Shown piece after piece: positions 34,701-43,496 of a DNA stretch of 64,000 nucleotides. The notes beneath the pieces were generated by a model. It did no database searches and was not told the DNA's origin. It worked only from the letters and a program-made list of their open reading frames with translations. A program made the translations under genes and the position numbers. Numbering within the stretch: the first letter of the stretch is position 1; every line of letters begins with the position of its first letter. Origin of the DNA: Perlabentimonas gracilis (lineage in GTDB: Bacteria; Bacteroidota; Bacteroidia; Bacteroidales; Tenuifilaceae). The stretch is taken from assembly GCF_011174675.1 (NCBI RefSeq), contig NZ_JAANIG010000001.1, positions 62,001 through 126,000 on the forward strand, given 5' to 3'.

Positions 34701-35501
34701 ATGTCAATAGACAATCATTTGAGTGAAGAGCAAATTGCTCAATGTGCAGATGCTATTATTGGTGGTAGTTATGGTGAACTCGATTCGCAGCTTCGAAATC
34801 ATTTGACCATTTGCGACGATTGTGCCGCTGAGGTGCTCAGCGTTACCGATATTGCAATCGACTTTAAGGCTGATGCTGCTCGTGGTCGGTTGGTGAGGTT
34901 TAAGCCATGGATTGTGGCTGCATCGGGGGTGGCCGCAGTGGGAGTAATTTTTCTGCTTGCCACAAGTATACTAAACCAACCTCAGGTGTATACCGAACCC
35001 GCTAGCCCAAGGGCTAGCTTGCCATTGGCTGAGCAGGTTGATACACCTATTGACACAGCAGGGCAAACTATTGACAAAGTGGTGATAGCTGCTGCTGAAC
35101 CCAAGGCTAAGGTCAAGTCGGAAAAGAGCCACAATACGAAAGAAGAACAAAACATACCCAAAGAGCAATCAGCTTCTATTGCTGGCGGTGGAGCATATGT
35201 GCCAGATCAAACCCTTGAAATCCTTTTCGAAAACTTTACCCAAGCATATAGGGGAGAGGATGTGGTTATTAATACTAGGGGTGTGGTGAATGTGCCAGGT
35301 AGCGACTCACTCGTTTGGAGCAACCCCAGCAAGGAGGAACTTTACGTTGAGTTTTTCGACAATACAGGTAACCGTTTTCTTACCCTAACCGAGCGATCGT
35401 CGGGGGTTAAGCTACCCGAGTTAAGCAATGGGTTATACTACTGGAAACTTATAAACCAAGATTTTGATTTGCTGTTTGTTGGTAAAATTGTGGTTGAGTA
35501 A
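34701..35501 (+). CDS. Membrane zinc anti-sigma-like protein with periplasmic C-terminal domain
   Basis: A 266-residue single-pass membrane protein. The N-terminus has the zinc anti-sigma motif H-x3-C-x2-C in NHLTICDDC (His34, Cys38, Cys41). One transmembrane helix spans about 70-90 (VAASGVAAVGVIFLLAT). A charged, Pro/Lys/Glu-rich linker (about 95-165) leads to a small beta-rich outer domain (about 170-266). That domain ends with SNGLYYWKLINQDFDLLFVGK, a motif like those in sandwich domains of T9SS-exported proteins. The 53-nt spacing from the sigma-like gene suggests one transcript. The outer domain is where a periplasmic signal or protease (possibly CHAT) could act. Confidence 0.7.
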   Translation: MSIDNHLSEEQIAQCADAIIGGSYGELDSQLRNHLTICDDCAAEVLSVTDIAIDFKADAARGRLVRFKPWIVAASGVAAVGVIFLLATSILNQPQVYTEPASPRASLPLAEQVDTPIDTAGQTIDKVVIAAAEPKAKVKSEKSHNTKEEQNIPKEQSASIAGGGAYVPDQTLEILFENFTQAYRGEDVVINTRGVVNVPGSDSLVWSNPSKEELYVEFFDNTGNRFLTLTERSSGVKLPELSNGLYYWKLINQDFDLLFVGKIVVE

Positions 35502-35530
35502 AACGGAGTTTAACCAATTAGCTATAGCAC

Positions 35531-35559
35531 AAGGCAGCGTTAGGCGTTGCCTTTTTTTT
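35531..35559 (+). terminator. Rho-independent terminator after the anti-sigma-like gene
   Basis: A stem AGGCAGCG/CGTTGCCT with a short loop and eight Ts. Confidence 0.85.
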
Positions 35560-35930
35560 ATCCCCGAATAGTTATTAGTACACCAGCCGCGCTGCGGTAT
35601 ATTCAAAAATCTAACATCTCTTTAAATTTGAATGTCTTTCAAGAAAACTAAATGGTTTAAGTTTACAGCTGGATGTATATGTTGACGTTGCATCATATGT
35701 TAGATGAAAGAAAAGGATTCGCTAATGACAACCGGAGCGAAGCGTAGCTCAGCGTTAGCTAAATTTGGGTTTGTGCTTTGCACTTTGGTTATATTCATTC
35801 GATGGGGAGTTGCCTTTAGCCAAAATTAATGATGCCATAGGTCGGCATCAATTTGTTTAGAATCGTTGGCTTTGGATTATTCTCCTTCAGGATGTGTTGC
35901 GATGGGTAATTCTTTGCAAGTGCACACCCC
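35560..35930. other. Intergenic region with short inverted repeats, no gene seen
   Basis: 371 bp without a convincing reading frame. A 9-bp inverted repeat, ATCTAACAT (about 35609) and ATGTTAGAT (about 35696), encloses about 80 nt. A hairpin GATGCC/GGCATC lies near 35831. The stretch between (about 35736-35770) is richer in GC than its surroundings. I see nothing that identifies an element. Confidence 0.4.
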
Positions 35931-36875
35931 CTACAAAACGATCCGCGATAACCTGGCAAGGCCATTCGACTCCTTATGGTGGAAAAGGTAGGGCCAGCTG
36001 TTGAGGTAAATAACGTTGAAGTTAGTCCATCCGGTGGACCAGGTAGTTTTGTATAGCGTTACAAGCTGCGTCATGTCTTCATTTGCTTGCAGTAACATAA
36101 TTTCGCCACTCATGGCGCTGTAAAGCAGTAGGTATGCCATCTCATTAAAGGTAAAGATGGTGGACGATGTCCATTCGGTTGTAGTTTCGTATGTCAGCCT
36201 CAGGGTTGATTCGAATGGGTTGCTGCTTGCTGTATTATGCTTAACGCATTCCATAACAATGCTTTTTTTTGCAGTGGAGTGTTTTAGCACGTATATATAC
36301 TCTTGACTTTGTGCAAATTCAATATGATCCCACTGCGGCTCAATGGTATGGCTAGTTGGTGTATCATCAATTAGGGCCGTTTGTGGGTGTATTCTGTTGA
36401 GTAAAACTTCACCCGTTGTGCCGATGTACCTAAAGAGGTATGGCTCCAAGTTAAGGTGCACTACGCTCGTTGTCGACCATTGGGTATTGTCAAATGTATT
36501 ATTTATTGATATCTGATTTTTACTTGCAATATCCAGAATGTTTAGGGTGGTTTTTACCTCTCCGGTTTGCGAGTTGGCCAGCAGGTATAAAGGGCTACCC
36601 TGCGATGTTCTGATGGTGCTAAAAAAATTCCAGCTATTTCCTATTGAGAGGCTAGCCAGTGGCTTGTTGCCATACGACATCCTCCAGAATGCTGCCTTGC
36701 CTGTGTGCGTGTCGTAGCAGAACATATGGGGCTCGTTGCCAATTACGTAGGCGTAAGCAATGTCGAATCCCTTGTTAAGGGTAAGGTTTACTTTTGGGGT
36801 TTCGAAACCCGCTAGCTGAGCAAAGCTTAAGCTGTGAGCAATGGCCACAATGCAAAGGGCAAAAATCAATCTCAT
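35931..36875 (-). CDS. Secreted six-repeat propeller-like (lectin-like) protein
   Basis: A 314-residue exported protein with signal peptide ending SFAQ. After it come six repeats of about 45-50 residues, each with a Trp near the start, a central N-x2-PYLF-x-Y-like strand and a TGEV-x-L-x-R-I end. Clear copies are WSTTSVVHLNLEPYLFRY with TGEVLLNRI, WTSSTIFTFNEMAYLLLY and WTNFNVIYLNSWPYLFHH with GLARLSRI. This resembles the small beta-propeller repeats of PLL/tectonin-type lectins and of Bacteroidota surface proteins. Ligand binding is inferred. It lies next to the ricin-like family, so the district seems rich in carbohydrate-binding folds. Confidence 0.6.
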   Translation of the reverse strand: MRLIFALCIVAIAHSLSFAQLAGFETPKVNLTLNKGFDIAYAYVIGNEPHMFCYDTHTGKAAFWRMSYGNKPLASLSIGNSWNFFSTIRTSQGSPLYLLANSQTGEVKTTLNILDIASKNQISINNTFDNTQWSTTSVVHLNLEPYLFRYIGTTGEVLLNRIHPQTALIDDTPTSHTIEPQWDHIEFAQSQEYIYVLKHSTAKKSIVMECVKHNTASSNPFESTLRLTYETTTEWTSSTIFTFNEMAYLLLYSAMSGEIMLLQANEDMTQLVTLYKTTWSTGWTNFNVIYLNSWPYLFHHKESNGLARLSRIVL

Positions 36876-36972
36876 CTGATCCCATTTATCATTTAGTTAT
36901 TAGTTGATAATTTGGGTAGAGATTGAAATATAAATGTACAAGTAAAATGGACTAGCTGGTTAGAATTTTGAA

Positions 36973-37218
36973 CTATTCCTTCCCCGACATGCTGTATGCT
37001 TGCTGGCTATTGCTGGCGATATGCTCTTGTATTCTGTCCAGCTCTTCCTGTGCCCTCTCAAATGACGGATACTCTCCAAGGGTAATGCTATTGTCCGAGA
37101 AAAAGGCATTGCCAGCAAAGTGGCCAAATACGAAGCATCGTTTCTCTCCAATTGATTTTGAAATGGAGAATTTAATTACTTTAACCAATTCACGCTTATC
37201 CTGTGTTCTTATCCACAT
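36973..37218 (-). CDS. Small cytoplasmic protein with LGEYPSFERAQEELDRIQ motif
   Basis: An 81-residue protein. I take the ATG at 37218 because MWIRTQDKRELVKV is the recurrent start of a small protein family. A TATTTTTG promoter box lies 16-23 nt upstream, which excludes the longer frame from 37317. The sequence has a short beta-hairpin region and ends with the helix SFERAQEELDRIQEHI. Similar small proteins (W-x-R-x-Q-[DN]-K at the start, LG-x-Y-x-x-x-E/x-RA-x-x-x-LD at the end) occur in Firmicutes and Bacteroidota genomes and phages with no known role. Confidence 0.7.
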   Translation of the reverse strand: MWIRTQDKRELVKVIKFSISKSIGEKRCFVFGHFAGNAFFSDNSITLGEYPSFERAQEELDRIQEHIASNSQQAYSMSGKE

Positions 37219-37233
37219 AGCAATTGTTTTTTG

Positions 37234-37241
37234 CAAAAATA
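37234..37241 (-). promoter_or_regulatory. Bacteroidota -7 promoter box (TATTTTTG)
   Basis: An exact TAnnTTTG match on the minus strand, 16 nt before the ATG at 37218. It decides the start of the small gene. Confidence 0.6.
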
Positions 37242-37283
37242 TATAACCTTGGAGTGCTTGTATTATGATAATTGGCATAAGCC

Positions 37284-37320
37284 AAAAAAAAAGATGGACT
37301 ACCCCAAAGCAGCCCATCTT
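37284..37320 (-). terminator. Rho-independent terminator of the 37342-38316 gene
   Basis: On the minus strand, AGATGGGCT/AGTCCATCT pairs around a 10-nt loop and is followed by nine Ts. Confidence 0.85.
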
Positions 37321-37341
37321 TAATGTCTATATCATTAGTTT

Positions 37342-38316
37342 CTAGCGACGTCCTCCCTTAATGGTTCCTTGCGCTTCATTCTTGGTTTGGCGCTGTGATG
37401 GGCGGCTTACAGCGTTTCCCTTTACAGAGTCATCCACGGTAAACTCCATCGCTGCACCACCATAAAAGGATAAGGTTTTGCCATCGTTTCTAATTTCTCC
37501 AGGGGTATAAATATCGGGCATATAAATATACTTCCCATTCTGGTATGTAATCTCGATTTTTCGATCGAAATTAGTTTCGGTAGGATGTCCTGGAGGCACA
37601 TCGGAATTGTAGTTGGTTCCCACAATGCGAACGGTTATTCTGTTTCCGCTTATACCCTCAACCGTAGCAGTTCCTTCGGCGCGGGACACCATTGTGGTGG
37701 CGTTGTACTTAAAATTTTTATTGTTGATAAAGAAATCTGGGGTTCTGCTAACAGGCTGGGGGATAAATGCCTTTTTGGTGTCGGTGTCAATAAGGTACCA
37801 CTCCATCCAGGCGCCGTTGTGATCGTCCCAAATATGCACGTTGGATCTATTGCTGCTGCTACGGCCTGCTAGGCAGATGGCTTTTCCGCTATTCTTATCG
37901 AAAATCTTGAATCGGCCATTGCCTAAATGGTGAAATAAGAATCGCTGGTGATCTTTACCGTTCCGGTCCCATGTTTTAACGCTGGTTCCATTACCCTTGC
38001 CTGCTCCTTGGATATCGATTCTGGACCTGGATGTGTTTCCTATTTGAATCTCGTAATATCCTTCGGGCGATGACCTGTGAAGAGTAAAAGTGCGGTCGTG
38101 TCCCTGATCAAGGTCGAATACCTGAATGTTGGAGCCTTTTTGTATCTCATCTGGATAGCCAGGAACATCCCAGTAGCCGCCATTATTCTTGCCGAAGTTC
38201 ATGGCCGACTGAATGTAATACTTTTTGCCCGTTGGCATTTCGGTTGGGGTTTGGGCTTTAAGACATTGTGCGCCAAATAGCAGTAAAAGGCAGATGGTTA
38301 AAGAAGTACGTTTCAT
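37342..38316 (-). CDS. Secreted ricin-type beta-trefoil protein, copy A
   Basis: A 324-residue exported protein. I use MKRTSLT (ATG at 38316) by comparison with the related gene that starts MKRTKLI at 49014. Signal peptide about 1-22. Residues 25-180 form a three-lobed ricin-like trefoil with QxW-type repeats. Lobe 1 contains YYIQSAMNFGKNNGGYWDV, lobe 2 YYEIQIGNTSRSRIDIQ with TWDRNGKDHQRF, and lobe 3 GRFKIFDKNSGKAICLA with NVHIWDDHNG. Residues 195-295 are a second beta domain (TPDFFINNKNFKY to SFYGGAAMEFTV) shared with copy C. A Gln/Arg/Lys-rich tail follows. It probably binds glycans outside the cell. A 158-bp block is almost identical to copy D. Confidence 0.75.
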   Translation of the reverse strand: MKRTSLTICLLLLFGAQCLKAQTPTEMPTGKKYYIQSAMNFGKNNGGYWDVPGYPDEIQKGSNIQVFDLDQGHDRTFTLHRSSPEGYYEIQIGNTSRSRIDIQGAGKGNGTSVKTWDRNGKDHQRFLFHHLGNGRFKIFDKNSGKAICLAGRSSSNRSNVHIWDDHNGAWMEWYLIDTDTKKAFIPQPVSRTPDFFINNKNFKYNATTMVSRAEGTATVEGISGNRITVRIVGTNYNSDVPPGHPTETNFDRKIEITYQNGKYIYMPDIYTPGEIRNDGKTLSFYGGAAMEFTVDDSVKGNAVSRPSQRQTKNEAQGTIKGGRR

Positions 38317-38528
38317 ATGCATATGATTTAAGTTAGTTTATAGAACTTTTTAAATTATTAGTTGATGTTTTTTGAAGAATTGAAAGAGATAATTAGCTTT
38401 ATTTTCGTTCAACCTGCAAATAAGGTGCACCCAACCTTTAGTGGGCTGAGGCACCGATAAACTCTTCGATTATTTGTAAGAATGATTATCTCATTTGACT
38501 GAGAAGTTAAAGGCTATTGAAGCACCCT

Positions 38529-40787
38529 TTACAGTTCTACCAACCGAATTGTATTGCCCTCCTGTTTCAGTGCCAAGAATTTTTGCTTCTTCTTGCTCCA
38601 AGCTGGTGCTCCAAAATTTCCGTCAACCGCTTTCCCGTCAATAATCAGTTCCCACTTCTCGTGCATTACGTTATTCTCCGGAATATACCCCATGAAATTT
38701 CTAGGGGTTTGGTTTGCTATTAGTGCAGACCTGTTTCCATCGCATGAGAGGCTAAAGCTTGCAATGTTTGTAAACGGCTCGGTGTATAATGGCTGGTTGT
38801 TTTTAAGAATTGTAATCCTTGTTACAGCCCTGTTGCCATTAAGGGGTTCCCTCCTAATTACGTAAATATCACTTTCTGTTGTTCTGTATATCTCATGCCA
38901 GATTGATGTTTGAGAATCGTAATCGAAATCCAAAACCTTATCGCCCATAATGAAACGGGTCTTTTTATCGTTTGCAGACCTTCTACCTGTGGTTATATCA
39001 ACAATAGGCTTGGAGCTAACCTCGCAAAACTCTACTCTTCTTGGGCTATGCTCGGTGTAACCTACAGCATCAAATACTTTTCCGTTAAGCAGTACGTGTG
39101 CTCTTTCTTTTGTGTCTTTATATTCGGCTAGTATATCACCATTTTTGCTAACGGCAAAATTCACATAGTTTTCGCCTCGTTGAGCCTTAGTAACCCTTTG
39201 TATAATTTCGCCACCCTGCTTAAGCAGCACAGCATCGCCGTTGGAAGTAAAGGTTGAGTAGTATGGAGTTGATGAGCCTTTGGCAGTAATTATGCGTACA
39301 TCGTCAAAAAATCCCTCGATATTTTTTAGCTCATCCGTTTTGTAATTGTACTCCATTATTATGTAGGTCTGTTTGGACAAATTATTATTGTCGCTAACCC
39401 GGGGGGCGATAATCATATAATCGCCAACAAACCAACGCCTACCATGAACTGGTCCGGGAAGGTCTAGGTTGCGTGAACCAACTACTAGCTTTTCAGCATT
39501 CAGGAAATAGTGAATATTTGTATTGGGAATAAAGCCTGCGGGGCCTACAGCTAACGAACCCGAAACTTTCTCATGATTAATAAATAATGATGCATGTTCG
39601 CCCTGCTTTTCGATTCCTACGTAAAGCAACCTGCTTCCGTCGGACGAGTAGCTTAAATCCCTTAGAGCATGCCACCCCCTAATCCGGAAGATATCGTTCT
39701 CCTTAAGGCGAACATCAGTTTCAGACCATCGGAGTATTCTTGTGTTTTTACCCGATTTAACATCGAAAACGGGAGATGCGTGAGGGCCACGAAAAGGATA
39801 TGTATCTTCTACATTTGCAATAACGGGGAAATATTTATCTCCTTTTTGGAAAGCAAAGCTAACAAACTTGCCACAGGCCGAAATCCACTTATCGATATCG
39901 CTCTCCAGGTGGTGCATTTCCACAATCCTGTCGTATGGGCCAAATCGCTTGCCGTTAAAAATTACGAAGTAATCGTATAGGTCGTGCTCTGGTGGATTCT
40001 GATCAATATTCATAACCCCACCACCCGATAGCACATTGGATTGGTATGGCAAATTTCGTCTTCTATATACCTCTTTGCTACTATTTGCTTTGCGTACCAC
40101 CGAGAAGGTGTATTTCACGTTGCCATTTTCAAAAAGTCCAATCTTTCCCAAAACCATTTGTTCGCCTGCACCTAATCTTACCTCATTGCTTGAGATTGAC
40201 CCCTCTACTTCGCTCGGGGTATGGGTTGTGCCCGGGATAAATGGCCTTTTCGTTTGAACATCTATAAGGTACCACTCCATCCAAGCACCATTGTGGTTAT
40301 CCCATATGTGTACATTGGTTCCGTTGGCGTTATTTCGGCTCGCAAGGCATAGGGCTTTTCCGCTATTGCGGTCGAAAACTTTAAATCGCCCATTACCTAA
40401 ATGCTGAAACATGAATCGCTGGTTGGTTTGCCTGTTGCTATCCCATGTTTTTACGCTGGTTCCGTTGGCTGTTGCTCGTCCCTGAATATCGACCCTAGAG
40501 CTACTCGTATTGCCAATCTGTATTTCGTAATAACCCTTCTCTGGTGAACTATGAAGTGTGAACATCCTGTCATGGCCATCATCAAGCGCCCAAACCTGAA
40601 TGTTTGAGCCTCGTTGAATTGCGCCTGGCTTACCTGGAATGTCCCAGTATCCGCCGTTATCTCTACCAAAATTCATTGCCGACTGAATGTGGAACTTTTT
40701 GCCCGTTGGCATTTCGGTTGGGGTTTGGGCAATAGTATGCATAACCAAACTAAGCATAACGCAAGCGGTGATAATAAGGCTTCTCAT
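38529..40787 (-). CDS. Secreted ricin-type beta-trefoil protein, copy B, with propeller-like C-terminal half
   Basis: A 752-residue exported protein. The signal peptide ends near HTIAQ. A ricin-like trefoil at about 24-180 follows the same plan as copy A (FHIQSAMNFGRDNGGYWDI, TWDSNRQTNQRFMF, NVHIWDNHNGAWMEW). From about 200 to 752 is a repeat-rich beta domain with SSDGSRLLYV, TSNGDAVLL and LSCDGNRSAL turns typical of WD40/TolB-like blades. It ends in IIDGKAVDGNFGAPAWSKKK. This last signature also occurs in two decayed fragments at 47141-47257 and 47300-47405. It is probably a surface or secreted binding protein. Confidence 0.72.
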   Translation of the reverse strand: MRSLIITACVMLSLVMHTIAQTPTEMPTGKKFHIQSAMNFGRDNGGYWDIPGKPGAIQRGSNIQVWALDDGHDRMFTLHSSPEKGYYEIQIGNTSSSRVDIQGRATANGTSVKTWDSNRQTNQRFMFQHLGNGRFKVFDRNSGKALCLASRNNANGTNVHIWDNHNGAWMEWYLIDVQTKRPFIPGTTHTPSEVEGSISSNEVRLGAGEQMVLGKIGLFENGNVKYTFSVVRKANSSKEVYRRRNLPYQSNVLSGGGVMNIDQNPPEHDLYDYFVIFNGKRFGPYDRIVEMHHLESDIDKWISACGKFVSFAFQKGDKYFPVIANVEDTYPFRGPHASPVFDVKSGKNTRILRWSETDVRLKENDIFRIRGWHALRDLSYSSDGSRLLYVGIEKQGEHASLFINHEKVSGSLAVGPAGFIPNTNIHYFLNAEKLVVGSRNLDLPGPVHGRRWFVGDYMIIAPRVSDNNNLSKQTYIIMEYNYKTDELKNIEGFFDDVRIITAKGSSTPYYSTFTSNGDAVLLKQGGEIIQRVTKAQRGENYVNFAVSKNGDILAEYKDTKERAHVLLNGKVFDAVGYTEHSPRRVEFCEVSSKPIVDITTGRRSANDKKTRFIMGDKVLDFDYDSQTSIWHEIYRTTESDIYVIRREPLNGNRAVTRITILKNNQPLYTEPFTNIASFSLSCDGNRSALIANQTPRNFMGYIPENNVMHEKWELIIDGKAVDGNFGAPAWSKKKQKFLALKQEGNTIRLVEL

Positions 40788-41399
40788 ATTTTAGTGGAAT
40801 TAAGTTTACTGACTTTTACTCTAAAAGTAATATAATAGTTGCTAGTTAAGTGGTGATTTGAATTGAATGATACGATTATTCGTAAAACGGTAAAACTTTT
40901 AATCAGCCATTAATTTTTTTGTAATAATAGCCTTTAGTTAGTACTAGCATATTTTTTAAAAATGTAGTATTCAGTTCAGTTATGGTGTTTTACAACCATT
41001 ACACTAAATCGATAGTTATTAGGATGATGAGCTGAGTGCTCGGGTTGACTCTATTAGATTGTTAATCGATAGGTGGTAGATTAATGAGATTTATGTGTGT
41101 CATTAAGGAAGTAGAGAGTACATGGCTGTAGCATAATCTTTGTTAGCAATTCGTTTCTCATTTGTGGAAATACAAACTATTTAGGGGCATCCAGCAACCA
41201 TTTGTAGCGTAACATTTTTTACAGCCAGATGGAAAGGAGGAGTTGCTTTGCTGTGAGGCTTGGGTTTAAATAATAATCTTGCGAAAAATCGTTTCAAGGG
41301 GAATACCCAACCTTTTATAATTCAGTCAGGCTTATGACTGAAATTATTATTTACACTAGAAATGTATGTTTACAACATTTTTAGAATTATAAAAATTCC
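40788..41399. other. Long AT-rich intergenic region
   Basis: About 610 bp between the ricin-like gene B and the methyltransferase gene. No frame with protein-like composition, no terminator-type hairpin and no repeat of the neighbouring genes was found. The region marks the left border of the restriction-modification insert. Confidence 0.5.
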
Positions 41400-41407
41400 T
41401 ATATTTG
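41400..41407 (+). promoter_or_regulatory. Bacteroidota -7 promoter box (TATATTTG) for the methyltransferase
   Basis: An exact TAnnTTTG match 33 nt before the ATG at 41441. The 33 nt between could hold an operator for the protein's own HTH. Confidence 0.65.
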
Positions 41408-41440
41408 TAACCATTGTGTAAGGTTTAATAATATGGTTAT

Positions 41441-42691
41441 ATGAAAGAGTATTTGTCATTGTCGGAGGCTGCTGAACTAATAGGTAAAAGCAAAGAAACG
41501 TTGCGTAGGTGGGATAAGGAGGGGATACTGAATGCCGTTCGTGAGCCTGTTTCCAATTACCGGGTGTATAAGGCATCGGACATTAAGGCCTTAATGGGAA
41601 GTTTGTTTCCTGAGAATGCCGACGATAATGTGTCTAACTTCGTTGAGGCTCAAGCAGAGTATTCTGTCGTTGAACTTTTTGCTGGTGCTGGAGGATTAGC
41701 ATTAGGTCTTGAGAAGGCTGGCTTAAAGTGTGTTGTGCTAAATGAGATTGATAAGTGGGCTTGCCAAACATTAAAAGAGAACAGGCCCAACTGGAATGTT
41801 CTAGAGGGTGATGTTAAAAATTTTGACTTCTCTTTCTATAAAAATAAGGCAGATCTTGTTACTGGAGGTTTTCCTTGCCAGGCATTTAGCTATGCAGGGA
41901 AAAAACTTGGGTTGAAGGATGCTCGTGGTACCTTGTTTTACGAATTTGCCAGGGTTGTACAAGAGGTTAACCCACCAGTTTGCCTTGGCGAGAATGTGCG
42001 GGGTCTCCTTAGCCACGATAAGGGTAAAACTTTGCAAGGGATGATCTCAATTCTTGATGAGATTGGGTATAATGTTGTTCCTGTAAAGGTGCTTAGGGCA
42101 ATTGATTATAGAGTGCCCCAAAAAAGAGAAAGATTAATTCTGATTGGAATACGAAAAGATATTGACATTAAGTTTGAGTACCCAAGCCCCCACAATAAAA
42201 CTTACACATTGAAAGATGCCCTGAAAAAGGGCGACCTGTTCGATAGCGATGTGCCTCGCTCAGATGGCGCAAAGTATCCCAAGTACAAAAAGGAGGTGCT
42301 TGATTTGGTTCCTCCAAAGGGATATTGGCGCGACCTGCCTCTTGATATCCAAAAAGAGTATATGGGTGGAAGCTTCTACCTGGGGGGAGGCAAAACGGGG
42401 ATGGCTCGAAGAATTGGTTGGGATGAGCCATCGTTGACATTGACATGTAACCCTGCTCAGAAGCAAACCGAGAGATGTCACCCCGATGAGACTCGCCCAT
42501 TTACGGTTCGAGAATATGCTCGAATTCAAACTTTTCCCGATAGCTGGATGTTTGCTGGGCCAATGGCGCAGCAATACAAGCAGATTTGGAATGCGGTTCC
42601 TGTAAACCTGGGAGAAGAAATAGGGTATTCTCTCATAAAGTTTCTCAACGAGTATTACGCTACGAAAAGTCAAAAAGTGGTGAATTTCTAA
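41441..42691 (+). CDS. DNA (cytosine-5) methyltransferase with N-terminal MerR-like HTH
   Basis: A 416-residue protein. Residues 1-55 are a MerR/excisionase-type winged HTH (LSLSEAAELIGKSKETLRRW then NYRVYKASDI). The C5-methyltransferase domain has motif I VVELFAGAGGLALGLE (about 78), motif IV GGFPCQAFSYAGK with the catalytic PCQ (about 146), motif VI ENVRGL, motif VIII QKRERLILIG, motif IX REYARIQTFPD, and motif X as QIWNAVPVNLG. The usual motif X Gly (IGNAVP) is Trp here. The HTH may autoregulate transcription. Its 3' end overlaps the convergent nuclease gene by 32 bp. The recognition site is not readable from sequence; an EcoO109I-like (RGGNCCY-type) site is possible from the partner. Confidence 0.9.
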   Translation: MKEYLSLSEAAELIGKSKETLRRWDKEGILNAVREPVSNYRVYKASDIKALMGSLFPENADDNVSNFVEAQAEYSVVELFAGAGGLALGLEKAGLKCVVLNEIDKWACQTLKENRPNWNVLEGDVKNFDFSFYKNKADLVTGGFPCQAFSYAGKKLGLKDARGTLFYEFARVVQEVNPPVCLGENVRGLLSHDKGKTLQGMISILDEIGYNVVPVKVLRAIDYRVPQKRERLILIGIRKDIDIKFEYPSPHNKTYTLKDALKKGDLFDSDVPRSDGAKYPKYKKEVLDLVPPKGYWRDLPLDIQKEYMGGSFYLGGGKTGMARRIGWDEPSLTLTCNPAQKQTERCHPDETRPFTVREYARIQTFPDSWMFAGPMAQQYKQIWNAVPVNLGEEIGYSLIKFLNEYYATKSQKVVNF

Positions 42692-43376
42692 TCTCATCGG
42701 CTAGCTTGGTGCAACCCCTGTTAATGAGATCCTCAGTATCTACACTGTTTATACTTGTATGTAACGAGGCGACTAGCATACTGTAAAAGTCTTCATATCC
42801 TGTTAATCTATGCCAAAACTCTTTGCCAATTATTACTGGGTGGACCTTGTCTATTAATTTGTAGTGCATGCTGAACTCATGCTGCTTTCCGTAAAGAACA
42901 CCAACTACAAAATCGGAATTGCTTATACCTTGTAAGGCTTTGTTTGTTCGTGCAAGGTTAATTGTTTTTGAGAATTTTTGAATCAAGGGTTTAACATCTT
43001 CAGAATTTATGGTGTTTGGTCCCGATTTGAGTTGACACCATTTTTTGCGGCCATCAATCTTATCAACAAATTCAATGTCCATCCCCTTTATTAGGGAACC
43101 GCTTGCTAAATCTAGCTCAACAAACATATTTTGTATCCTAGTTCCAAATGAGGTGTTTATTGAGGTGCCAAGCACACGAGGATAGTAAAGGGCTTTTGCA
43201 ACGCCCTCAGGGCTATAGTTTCCCTCAAGGATTTTGGAAAGATACTTAACAACAATTGGGTTGATGTTGTATGATCGTAGGGTAGCGTTTTTGGTAAGAG
43301 AAATTGCGATGTGATTTTTGAAGATGTTGTTTTCAAAATAATCTACAATTCGTTTTAGCTACTCCTTTTCATTCAT
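42660..43376 (-). pseudogene. EcoO109I-like type II restriction endonuclease, interrupted at codon 6
   Basis: The frame from the ATG at 43376 reads MNEKE, then TAG (43359-43361). It then runs open for 232 codons from LKRIVDYFENNIF through LRSYNINPIVVKYLS to the end. The longest uninterrupted part starts only at a GTG at 43175 (171 residues), losing 67 N-terminal residues. The body has IEFVDKIDGRKKWCQLKSG (a D..xLK-type nuclease core), VVGVLYGKQHEFSMHYK and IIGKEFWHRLTG. The latter two closely resemble VVGVFYGNSHGL and YAGKEFWSWL of EcoO109I. Full length would be about 238 residues, near EcoO109I's 272. Either the stop kills the enzyme or it is made from the internal GTG in shortened form. Confidence 0.65.
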
Positions 43377-43496
43377 ATGCAAACGATTTTGAATCAAAGG
43401 TAATAATTTTTCAATACTAGAATGGGCTTGGAGTAAACTAGTTGGGCTAGGAGAAAATTCCTAGCCCAAGTAGTATATCTGCGAATAAAGGAATTT

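Noticed and set aside
35605-35702. Integron attC-like pair ATCTAAC ... GTTAGAT
   Set aside because: Outer 7-mers fit RYYYAAC and GTTRRRY, but the inner arms do not pair as L boxes must, and there is no integrase or cassette series nearby.
36973-37317. 114-residue version of the small LGEYPSFERAQ protein
   Set aside because: The promoter box at 37234-37241 lies within the extension and the family start MWIRTQDK is at 37218.
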